A DNA stretch of 64,000 nt from positions 2,418,001 to 2,482,000 of the forward strand of contig NW_027473315.1 in assembly GCF_050947335.1 (NCBI RefSeq). The letters are read 5' to 3'. Source of the DNA: Megachile rotundata. Taxonomy: Eukaryota; Arthropoda; Insecta; Hymenoptera; Megachilidae. Below are positions 13,201 to 21,201 of this stretch, one piece after another. Numbering within the stretch: position 1 is the first letter of the stretch; each line of letters opens with the position of its first letter. Below the pieces are notes generated by a model. That model was given only the letters and a program-made list of their open reading frames with translations, had not been told where the DNA came from and ran no database searches. A program made the position numbers and the translations under genes.

Positions 13201-16076
13201 TGTGATTGTATGATTGTGATTGTATGATTGTGATTGTATGATTGTTTTTCTATGATTGTTTTTCTATGATTGTGATTGTATGATTGTGATTGTATGATTG
13301 TGATTGTATGATTGCGATAGTATGATTGTGATTGTATGATTGTGATTGTATGATTGTGATTGTATAATTGTGATTGTATGATTGAGATTGTATGATTGTG
13401 ATTGTATTATTGTGATTGTATGATTGTGATTGTATGATTGTGATTGTATGATTGTGAATGTATGATTGTGATTGTATGATAGTGATTGTGTGATTCTGAT
13501 TGTATGATTGTTTTTGTATGATTGTGATTGTATAGTAGTAATTGTATGATTGTCATCGTATGATTGTTTTTGTATGATTGTGATTGTATAGTAGTAATTG
13601 TATGATTGTCTTCGTATGATTGTGATCGTATGATTGTGATTGTATGATTGTGATTGTATGATTGTGATTGTATGATTGTGATTGCATCATTGTGATTGTA
13701 TGATTGTGATCATATGATTGTGATTGTATGATTGTGATTGTATGATTGTGATTGTATGATTGCGATAGTATGATTGTGATTGTATGATTGTGATTGTATG
13801 ATTGTTTTTGTATGATTGTGATTGTATAGTAGTAATTGTATGATTGTCATCGTATGATTGTGATTGTATGATTGTTGTTGTATGATTGTGATTGTATAGT
13901 AGTAATTGTATGATTGTCTTCGTATGATTGTGATCGTATGATTGTGATTGTATGATTGTGATTGTATGATTGTGATTGTATGATTGTGATTGTATCATTG
14001 TGATTGTATGATTGTGATCATATGATTGTGATTGTATGATTGTGATTGTATGATTGTTTTTGTGTGATTGTGATTGTATGATTGTGATTGTATGATTGTG
14101 ATTGTATTATTGTGATTGTATGATTGTGATTGTATGATTGCGATAGTATGATTGTGATTGTATGATTGCGATAGTATGATTGCGATTGTATGATTGTGAT
14201 TGTATGATTGTGATTGTATGATTGTGATTGTATGATTGTGATTGTATGATTGCGATTGTATGATTGTGATTGTATGATTGTGATTGTATGATTGTGATTG
14301 TATGATTTTGATTGTATGATTGTGATTGTATGATTCTATGATTGTTTTTGTATGATTGTGATTGTATAGTAGTAATTGTATGATTGTCATCGTATGATTG
14401 TGATTGTATGATTGTTTTTGTGTGATTGTGATTGTATGGGTAGTAATTGTATGATTGTCTTCGTATGATTGTGATCGTATGATAGTGATTGTATGATTGT
14501 GATTGTATGATTGTGATTGTATGATTGTGATTGTATGATTGTGATTGTATGATTGTGATTGTATCATTGTGATTGTATGATTGTGATTATATGATTGTCA
14601 TTGCATGATTGTTTTTGTATGATTGTGATTGTATGATTGTGATTGTATGATTGTGCCTGTATGATTGTGATGGTATGATTGTGATTGTATGATTGCGATT
14701 GTATGATTGCAATTTTATGAGTGTGATTATATGATTATGATTGTATGATTGTGATTGTATGATTGTTTTTGTATGATTGTGATTGTATGATTGTGATTGT
14801 ATGATTGTGATTGCATGATTGTGGTTGTATGATTATGGTTCTATTATTGTGATTGTATGATTGTTCTTGTATGATTATGATCGTATGATTGTAATTGCAT
14901 GATCGTGATTGTATGATTGTGATTGTATGATTGTGATTGTATGATTGTGATTATATTATTGCGATAGTACGATTGTGATTGTATGATTGTGATTGCATGA
15001 TTGTGATTGTATGATTGTGATTGTATGATTGTGATTGTATTATTGTGATTGTATGATTGCGATAGTATGATTGTGATTGTATGATTGTGATTGTATGATT
15101 GTGATTGTATGATTGTGATTGTATGATTGTGATTGTATGATTGTGATTGTATGATTGAGATTGTATGATTGTGATTGTATTATTGTGATTGTATGATTGT
15201 GATTGTATGATTGTGATTGTATGATTGTGAATGTATGATTGTGATTGTATGATTGTGATTGTATGATTGTGGTTGTATGATTGTTTTTGTATGATTGTGA
15301 TTGTATAGTAGTAATTGTATGATTGTCATCGTATGATTGTGATTGTATGATTGTGATTGTATAGTAGTAATTGTATGATTGTCTTCGTATGATTGTGATC
15401 GTATGATTGTGATTGTATGATTGTGATTGTATGATTGTGATTGTATGATTGTGATTGTATGATTGTGATTGTATCATTGTGATTGTATGATTGTGATCAT
15501 ATGATTGTGATTGTATGATTGTGATTGTATGATTGTTTTTGTATGATTGTGATTGTATAGTAGTAATTGTATGATTGTCATCGTATGATTGTGATTGTAT
15601 GATTGTTTTTGTATGATTGTGATTGTATAGTAGTAATTGTATGATTGACTTCGTATGATTGTGATCGTATGATTGTGATTGTATGATTGTGATTGTATGA
15701 TTGTTTTTGTATGATTGTGATTGTATAGTAGTAATTGTATGGTTGTCATCGTATGATTGTGATTGTATGATTGTTTTTGTATGATTGTGATTGTATAGTA
15801 GTAATTGTATGATTGTCTTCGTATGATTGTGATCGTATGATTGTGATTGTATGATTGTGATTGTATGATGTGATTGTATGATTGTGATTGTATCATTGTG
15901 ATTGTATGATTGTGATCATATGATTGTGATCATATGATTGTGATTGTATGATTGTGATTGTATGATTGTTTTTGTATGATTGTGATTGTATGATTGCGAT
16001 TGTATGATTGTGATTGTATGATTGTGATTGTATTATTGTGATTGTATGATTGTGATTGTATGATTGCGATAGTATG

Positions 16077-16080
16077 ATTG
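16077..16080. repeat. Target site duplication, left copy (ATTG)
   Basis: The four bases ATTG directly before the 5' LTR match the four bases directly after the 3' LTR. A 4-bp match inside a simple repeat could be chance. However, deleting the element plus one ATTG gives TATGATTGTGATTG, which restores the monomer and its 14-bp register exactly. A 4-bp duplication fits Ty3/gypsy integrases. Confidence 0.85.

Positions 16081-16084
<4 letters not shown>

Positions 16085-16140
<56 letters not shown>
16085..16140 (+). repeat. (AG)28 microsatellite in the 5' LTR
   Basis: Fifty-six bases of perfect AG follow directly after the first four LTR bases (TGTA). The 3' LTR has 27 units, so the run has changed by one unit since insertion or during reverse transcription. 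In insects long GA runs are binding sites for GAGA-factor-type proteins; a promoter or chromatin role here is inference. Confidence 0.97.
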
Positions 16141-16145
<5 letters not shown>

Positions 16146-16217
16146 GCGAGTAAGTCCGATTGGAATTTCGGGGTGAACGTTAGACGAGAGTAAGCCGTGC
16201 CGGTGAGCGTACCGTGC

Positions 16218-16234
16218 CATATATACATATATAG
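16218..16234 (+). promoter_or_regulatory. TATA-like promoter element in the 5' LTR
   Basis: The stretch contains two overlapping-style TATATA motifs (16220-16225 and 16228-16233) between the CCGTGCC direct repeat and the AT-rich 3' half of the LTR. This is the only good TATA candidate in the LTR and would place transcription start around 16250-16265. The same motif occurs in the 3' LTR at 21082-21098. No experimental support; AT-rich sequence alone could give this by chance. Confidence 0.4.
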
Positions 16235-16338
16235 TTGTATTTGAGTTAATTATGTATATAATATACAATAACATAATTCGTTACATTTTTCGTTTTTCCG
16301 CAACATTTTTATTCCCTTTTAAAATTTCCTACAGTAAT

Positions 16339-16357
16339 ATTTATCAGAAGTGGGATT
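16339..16357 (+). other. Probable primer binding site, tRNA-Leu type, imperfect
   Basis: Five bases after the LTR, the 14 bases 16344-16357 (TCAGAAGTGGGATT) are exactly complementary to the 3' region of an animal tRNA-Leu as I remember it (ending in ...AATCCCACTTCTGACACCA). The bases that should pair with the tRNA terminal CCA and next positions (expected TGGTG at 16339-16343) are instead ATTTA. The site is therefore recognisable but lacks the usual TGG start. Leu-type sites are known in some insect Ty3/gypsy groups. Confidence 0.6.
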
Positions 16358-16373
16358 AGTGAATTTCGCGAAA

Positions 16374-19300
16374 ATGAGTCGAGTGCAATTAGAACAATTA
16401 AATATTGAGGGTCTGCGGGAGTTAGCACGTCAACAGAACCTTGATATTCGCGGAGTGCGTGCAGTGCTTTTTGAGAGGCTCATTGATCATTTTGAAGCGA
16501 TTGGATGGCCAGAACAAATAATTATACCAGGACCGAGTGAGACGGAAAGCCAGTTAGCAACCGAAGGAAACACGTTGCCGTTACAAAAGGACCTTCGAAC
16601 ACACGGTAACGTAAACATAAGACCGGACGACACAGGTACGTCGCGGTATGGCCAGAAAAACACAAGAATAGACAACTCAGGGGTTCCCAATCTGCAGGAG
16701 ATAGTACAGGCAGTTCTACAGGCTTTAGGACCGGCCAGCATGCAACCCTCAAATCAGCCGATCATGAACGCGGTTTCCCCCTCGCCGAGTGCCGGGTCGC
16801 AATCCAGTGCTTTGCAAAACTGGAATCAAGTTAAATTTACTGCTAAATTAATACCTCCTTTTTCGGGACAGGAAGAAGACAATGTAATAACCTGGTTGGA
16901 AAGGATTGGGAACATTGGTCGTATTTATCAACTTTCGGATGAGGTGTTAGTGCTCGCTGCCGTTAACCAGCTCCAAGGTCGAGCGTTAAGCTGGTATAAC
17001 CGTCAGCCCATAGAAACAATATCGTCTTGGGAGGATTTCAAATTTCACGTACGTGCTTATTTTGAAAGAAAGGAATCGGTCACAGTAACATTGTCAAGGG
17101 TAGGAAGTCGAACGTGGAGAATGTACTCGGAGAAATTTGCTGACTACGCAGAAGACAAGTTAAGGTTGATGCAATCCTTAAAACTCACCGAGAAGGAGAA
17201 AATAGAATTATTAGCAGATGGGATTAAGGATCCCTCATTGAGAAGATTCGCGCTAGATACTTGGGCTACTACGGTTCCAGAGTTTATTAATCACATAAGG
17301 AAAATAACGGAAGACAACGTAGCTCAACGTCCGGAAACCAGCAAGAAAAGTTTCCCCGTAGTGAGGCCTTCCCCGAACAGGAAGATTTGCGCACATTGTA
17401 AAAAATCGGGGCATGAGATCCAGGAATGCCGCATAGCAAAGGTCATTTGCTATAATTGTGGACAAACCGGACATCTGAGTACGGGGTGTCCAAAGAAGAG
17501 AAGCGGAGCAGGGCCTTCCCTAAACCATGTGGCAGAGAGTTCGTTGGAGGACACCGTAGAAGCGGCTACAGGATCGTCGTCAATAGCAGCAGTTACGCGA
17601 AGCTTCAACCTTCAGGGGAAAGAAACTCCGTTTATAACAGTTTATAGTTTAGGAAAAGCGGACAAATCGTTTTGTGCACTAGTAGACACAGGTAGTCCGG
17701 TAAACTTAGTAAAGAGGTCTGTATACACCGTTTTTCTTCAGAATAATAAATTGCTACGAGTTCGGGATAATTTAAACCTAAAAGGGGTTAACAATTCAGT
17801 TATTTCGGTATATGGAAAGATTCATGATCAAATACAGCTAGAGAAATTAAAGGGTCAGTGGTTTGATATAACTCTGTTAGTTGTTGATGATAATACTATT
17901 GCGTTTGACATGCTTCTTGGCCGAGAGTTCTTTATGGAATCTAGGATTAAAGTAATTTACGAAAATGGGGAGTTTATCTTTGAATCTTCTTTCAATAATA
18001 AAGAAAATACGAACACAATTTTAGCTATAGAGGCAATAAATCAACGCGATCAGTATGATATTGCTTATGAAAACCTGGATAAAGACTTAGATTTCTCTTC
18101 TAAAACCCGTTTAATTGAATTGTTACGCGAAATAGATTCAGCCGAAATCGAACCGATTAAGGACAATTATAGGATTAGGGTGCACTTGAAGGATCAGACA
18201 TTTTTCAGATACGCTCCTAGACGAATGTCAGTCCAAGAGAAAACGGAATTGCGGGAAATCACGGACAATTTATTGGCGCGCGGTATTATAAAACCGAGCA
18301 TCTCACCGTACTGTTCGCGAATTGTATTAGTTACGAAACGGAACGGCTCTAAGCGTATGTGCGTTGACCTTAGACCACTAAATCAACGTATTTTTCCACA
18401 GAAATTTCCTTTTCCGCTTATCGAGGACCTAATAGATCAACTAGGTGGGAAAAGAATTTTTTCAAAATTGGATCTAAGAGATGGATTCCACCAGATAGAA
18501 ATTCACCCAGAGGATACGAAGTATTTTTCGTTTGCGACGCCGTTTGGACAATACGAGTATGTGAAGATGCCTTTCGGATATTCCGAAGCACCTGCAGAGT
18601 TCCAGAAGCGGCTTGCATGTATTTTTGATACTCTATTACGTAGCGGTAAAATCTTATTGTACATAGATGATATATTGATTCCGACGATTACTATATCTGA
18701 AAATTTACAGATCCTGAGGGAAGTTTTGACCATGCTAAGGAGTTACAATCTGGAGCTGAACATGTCCAAATGTTTATTCTTAAAAAGAGAAATAGAGTTC
18801 TTGGGCTATGTAATCTCAGAAAAGGGGGTAACACTAAATCAGAGACACACCGAGACTATATCTGCTTTTCCATACCCAACCAACTTAAGACAAGTACAAG
18901 GGTTTTTGGGACTAACGGGTTACTTTAGAAAATTCATTCACAACTATACTTTAAAAGCAAAGCCACTTCATCACCTAACGAAAAAAAATGTACAGTTTGA
19001 TTTTAACGAGGAATGTAAAAAATCTTTTGATTTGTTAAAGACAGAACTAACTTCTTTTCCAACGTTACGAATATATAACCCTAAAGCCGAAACTGAATTA
19101 CATACAGACGCTAGTTGTCAGGGTTTTGGGGCCATATTACTCCAACGTCAAGATTCAAAAGATTTAACACCGATCGCATATTTCAGTAAAGCTACAACTG
19201 ACACAGAAAAAAAATATCACAGTTTTGAATTAGAAACTCTAGCTATAGTCAGAGCCTTGGAACGATTTCATGTTTATTTACAAGGTATATCGTTTCGTGT

Positions 19301-20783
19301 GGTGACGGATTGTAACTCTCTGGCGTTGGCCCTCAAAAAAATTAATATTAATCCTCGTATTGCAAGATGGGCTTTGTATTTTCAAAATTATAAGTTTGAG
19401 CTTGTCCACAGATCTTCGGATAAAATGACACACGTCGATTTTCTCAGCCGACACGTTATGTTAATCAATGTTATCTCGGCCGAAGACGAATTGATGTATA
19501 AACAGTTAGCGGATCAAAAATTAAAAGAGATCGCCGAACATGTCGAACTACACGGTAGTAAACAATTTAAGTTAATTAATGGCCTTTTATTTCGGAATTA
19601 TAAAGAAAAAGATTTATTTGTTGTACCTGAGAACATGATAAATCAAGTTATCCGGCTATATCACGATGAAATGGGACATGTCGGTATAGAAAAAACTATG
19701 TACGGGATAACGGATCACTATTGGTTTCCTAATCTAAAATTAAAAATTAGACAATATATTGACAATTGTGTAAAATGCTTATCATATTCGTTGGCTGCTG
19801 GAAAGGCTGAAGGTGAAATGCAAATCTATGAAAAGGATACAATACCGTTTCAAACTATACACATTGATCATTTTGGCCCGTTAGAGGAAACAACGGAAAA
19901 ATTTAAATATATATTAGTAATTGTAGATGCGTGTACTAAATTTGTTTGGTTATTTCCAACTAAGTCTACAGGAGCTAATGAAGTAATTAATTCGTTAACT
20001 TTACTATTCCATTTATTAGGGTATCCGAAAAGAATAATTAGCGATAGAGGCTCAGCTTTTTCATCTCATAATTTTTCAGAATTTCTAAAGGACAAAGAAA
20101 TTTCACACACTATGACAGCAGTAGCGTCTCCCTGGGCCAATGGACAGGTAGAGCGGGTAAATCGATTCTTAAAGTCCACTTTAGCCAAGATAACCGAACA
20201 ACCTAGAAAATGGAAGGATTGTCTCGGTTTGGTCCAATATGTGATTAACAACACTTTTCATAAAGCAATAAATTCAACGCCTAGCAAAAATTTATTCGGT
20301 TTTGATCAACGGCGTGTCAAAGACGAGCATTTGTGCTCATTAATCGACGCCTGGCAGGCACTTGATCGGAACTATGTAGAGGTAAGAACAAATACGCGAA
20401 TGGCAGCTCAAGAAGTTAATAGAAAACTTCAAGAGTATAATAAAGAACAATATGATAAACGGCACAAAAAAATCACTCCATATTCGGTAGGAGACCTAGT
20501 GCTTGTAAAAAAACTACAAAATCAACCGGGTATTAATACTAAATTAACTGCTAAGTTTAAGGGGCCCTATCAGATAAAAGCAATACTAAACAAAAATCGT
20601 TTTGTAGTAACTGACATTCCAGGATATAATCTCACGCAGAAACCGTATAACACCATTCTCTCAGCAGATAAAATTAAACCATGGATCCGGGTAAAAGATT
20701 CTGTTTCTGAGGATAATGTTAATACTGACAATATAGAAATGGAAACTGATAGCGACTCCGATCTCTCACAAAAGTGTAAATAG
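16374..20783 (+). CDS. Gag-Pol polyprotein of Ty3/gypsy retrotransposon
   Basis: The product should form the particle, copy the element RNA into DNA and integrate it. I start at ATG 16374 (A at -3), the first in-frame ATG after TAA at 16335; 1,469 aa, stop TAG. Residue numbers from this ATG: SAP-like segment about 5-38; Gag core 154-312; two CCHC knuckles 339-352 and 359-372; protease with DTG at 438-440 and LLG at 514-516; reverse transcriptase about 590-890 with catalytic Asp 700 and YIDD 763-766; RNase H with Asp 912, Glu 952/954, Asp 979, Asp 1022; integrase with zinc site His 1097, His 1102, Cys 1132, Cys 1135, then D1165, D1224, E1260 (35 residues between the last two); GPY 1397-1399; acidic tail. 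Gag and Pol are fused without frameshift or stop. The frame is unbroken, which fits the nearly identical LTRs. Identity as Gag-Pol is firm; the clade (Mdg3- or Mag-like) is uncertain. Confidence 0.96.
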   Translation: MSRVQLEQLNIEGLRELARQQNLDIRGVRAVLFERLIDHFEAIGWPEQIIIPGPSETESQLATEGNTLPLQKDLRTHGNVNIRPDDTGTSRYGQKNTRIDNSGVPNLQEIVQAVLQALGPASMQPSNQPIMNAVSPSPSAGSQSSALQNWNQVKFTAKLIPPFSGQEEDNVITWLERIGNIGRIYQLSDEVLVLAAVNQLQGRALSWYNRQPIETISSWEDFKFHVRAYFERKESVTVTLSRVGSRTWRMYSEKFADYAEDKLRLMQSLKLTEKEKIELLADGIKDPSLRRFALDTWATTVPEFINHIRKITEDNVAQRPETSKKSFPVVRPSPNRKICAHCKKSGHEIQECRIAKVICYNCGQTGHLSTGCPKKRSGAGPSLNHVAESSLEDTVEAATGSSSIAAVTRSFNLQGKETPFITVYSLGKADKSFCALVDTGSPVNLVKRSVYTVFLQNNKLLRVRDNLNLKGVNNSVISVYGKIHDQIQLEKLKGQWFDITLLVVDDNTIAFDMLLGREFFMESRIKVIYENGEFIFESSFNNKENTNTILAIEAINQRDQYDIAYENLDKDLDFSSKTRLIELLREIDSAEIEPIKDNYRIRVHLKDQTFFRYAPRRMSVQEKTELREITDNLLARGIIKPSISPYCSRIVLVTKRNGSKRMCVDLRPLNQRIFPQKFPFPLIEDLIDQLGGKRIFSKLDLRDGFHQIEIHPEDTKYFSFATPFGQYEYVKMPFGYSEAPAEFQKRLACIFDTLLRSGKILLYIDDILIPTITISENLQILREVLTMLRSYNLELNMSKCLFLKREIEFLGYVISEKGVTLNQRHTETISAFPYPTNLRQVQGFLGLTGYFRKFIHNYTLKAKPLHHLTKKNVQFDFNEECKKSFDLLKTELTSFPTLRIYNPKAETELHTDASCQGFGAILLQRQDSKDLTPIAYFSKATTDTEKKYHSFELETLAIVRALERFHVYLQGISFRVVTDCNSLALALKKININPRIARWALYFQNYKFELVHRSSDKMTHVDFLSRHVMLINVISAEDELMYKQLADQKLKEIAEHVELHGSKQFKLINGLLFRNYKEKDLFVVPENMINQVIRLYHDEMGHVGIEKTMYGITDHYWFPNLKLKIRQYIDNCVKCLSYSLAAGKAEGEMQIYEKDTIPFQTIHIDHFGPLEETTEKFKYILVIVDACTKFVWLFPTKSTGANEVINSLTLLFHLLGYPKRIISDRGSAFSSHNFSEFLKDKEISHTMTAVASPWANGQVERVNRFLKSTLAKITEQPRKWKDCLGLVQYVINNTFHKAINSTPSKNLFGFDQRRVKDEHLCSLIDAWQALDRNYVEVRTNTRMAAQEVNRKLQEYNKEQYDKRHKKITPYSVGDLVLVKKLQNQPGINTKLTAKFKGPYQIKAILNKNRFVVTDIPGYNLTQKPYNTILSADKIKPWIRVKDSVSEDNVNTDNIEMETDSDSDLSQKCK

Positions 20784-20946
20784 CGTATTCATATAGATGT
20801 ATATATATATAGATATTAGGGATTAGGAATGTAAAATTAGCAGTAGAAATGCGAAATAATTAAATAGGTAGTAGAAATGCGAAAAAAAAAAAAAAAAAAT
20901 TTTCTTCGTGTTCGAGGACGAACACTACGGTCAGGACGGCCGAATC
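20784..20946 (+). other. Non-coding tail between pol and 3' LTR
   Basis: This 163-bp stretch has no env frame. It holds an AT-rich part, a 15-bp direct repeat AGTAGAAATGCGAAA (20842-20856 and 20870-20884, 28 bp apart), a run of 18 A (20882-20899) and a hairpin (20908-20925). The last 20 bases before the LTR are not a clean purine run, so the usual polypurine tract that primes plus-strand DNA is not where it is expected. The nearest purine-only stretch ends at 20899, 47 bp before the LTR. Confidence 0.85.
20908..20925 (+). other. Inverted repeat (7-bp stem, 4-nt loop)
   Basis: GTGTTCG (20908-20914), loop AGGA, CGAACAC (20919-20925) forms a perfect stem 21 bp before the 3' LTR. It sits where a polypurine tract normally lies. 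It could be a structural signal in the RNA (3' processing or packaging); function is unknown. Confidence 0.8.
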
Positions 20947-21009
<63 letters not shown>

Positions 21010-21197
21010 GCGAGTAAGTCCGATTGGAATTTCGGGGTGAACGTTAGACGAGAGTAAGCCGTGCCGGTGAGCGTACCGTGCCATATATACATATATAGTT
21101 GTATTTGAGTTAATTATATATATAATATACAATAACATAATTCGTTACATTTTTCGTTTTTCCGCAACATTTTTATTTCCTTTTAAAATTTCCTACA
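20947..21197 (+). repeat. 3' LTR (251 bp)
   Basis: Starts TGTAAGAGAG and ends CCTACA, the same ends as the 5' LTR. It carries (AG)27, A at 21118 and T at 21178, the only differences from the 5' copy. It is followed at once by the ATTG target duplication and the satellite. TATATA motifs lie at 21084-21097. No canonical AATAAA signal is seen, so the polyadenylation signal is not identified. Confidence 0.95.
20951..21004 (+). repeat. (AG)27 microsatellite in the 3' LTR
   Basis: Fifty-four bases of perfect AG after TGTA, one unit shorter than in the 5' LTR. Confidence 0.97.
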
Positions 21198-21201
21198 ATT
21201 G
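21198..21201. repeat. Target site duplication, right copy (ATTG)
   Basis: The four bases after the terminal CA of the 3' LTR repeat the ATTG that precedes the 5' LTR. From here the satellite resumes in the same register as before the element. Confidence 0.85.

Larger units (their letters stand above)
1..16080. repeat. 14-bp satellite array, left arm
   Basis: The whole stretch is a head-to-tail tandem array of a 14-bp monomer, consensus TATGATTGTGATTG, about 1,150 copies. Each monomer holds two TGATTG hexamers, alternately abutting and separated by TA. The + strand consensus has no C. Recurrent variants include TATAGTAGTAATTG, TATGATTGTCATCG, TATGATTGTCTTCG, TATGATTGTTTTTG, TATGATTGCGATAG, TATTATTGTGATTG and TATGATTGTGATCA, arranged in repeated orders (higher-order structure). 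Register breaks are few: near 5949, 8106, 8214, 12733, 14332, 14440 and 15868. The left edge of the window lies inside the array and the right edge is the retrotransposon insertion. I see no gene, RNA gene or unique sequence. Open frames on the - strand result from a monomer without stop codons on that strand. Confidence 0.97.
16081..16333 (+). repeat. 5' LTR (253 bp)
   Basis: Starts TGTAAGAGAG and ends TTTCCTACA. It consists of TGTA, an AG run of 28 units, a mixed-sequence segment with the 7-bp direct repeat CCGTGCC (16195-16201 and 16212-16218), an AT-rich stretch with TATATA motifs, and a pyrimidine-rich 3' part. Compared with the 3' LTR it has one more AG unit, G instead of A at 16254 (21118 in the 3' copy), and C instead of T at 16314 (21178). 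I see no canonical AATAAA polyadenylation signal. Confidence 0.95.
16081..21197 (+). mobile_element. Ty3/gypsy LTR retrotransposon
   Basis: A complete-looking 5,117-bp element in order LTR, probable primer binding site, gag-pol, short non-coding tail, LTR. The LTR homology begins exactly at TG and ends exactly at CA on both sides. Domain order protease, reverse transcriptase, RNase H, integrase is that of Ty3/gypsy (Metaviridae), not Ty1/copia. There is no env frame after pol. The LTRs differ by two transitions over 197 alignable bases outside the AG run, plus one AG unit, which suggests a recent insertion. The single gag-pol frame, short LTRs and Leu-type primer site point to the Mdg3 or Mag group of insect elements; this placement is inference from motif memory, not from a tree. 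It is the only interruption of the satellite in the window. Confidence 0.96.

Noticed and set aside
15893..16274. Open frames on the - strand through the 5' LTR into the satellite (and the counterpart at 20860-21138)
   Set aside because: They read the antisense LTR and AG run as a Ser-Leu repeat and then satellite. The same frame in both LTRs is only due to LTR identity.
16350..16373. GTG as start of the gag-pol frame, eight codons before the ATG
   Set aside because: The host is a eukaryote and GTG lies inside the primer binding site; the first in-frame ATG is 16374, in a good context.
16487..20254. Short frames on either strand inside gag-pol
   Set aside because: Shadows of the long frame; no recognisable domain and no own start context.
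20784..20946. A short env or third ORF after pol
   Set aside because: Only 163 bp lie between the pol stop and the LTR, with stops in all frames and no membrane segment.
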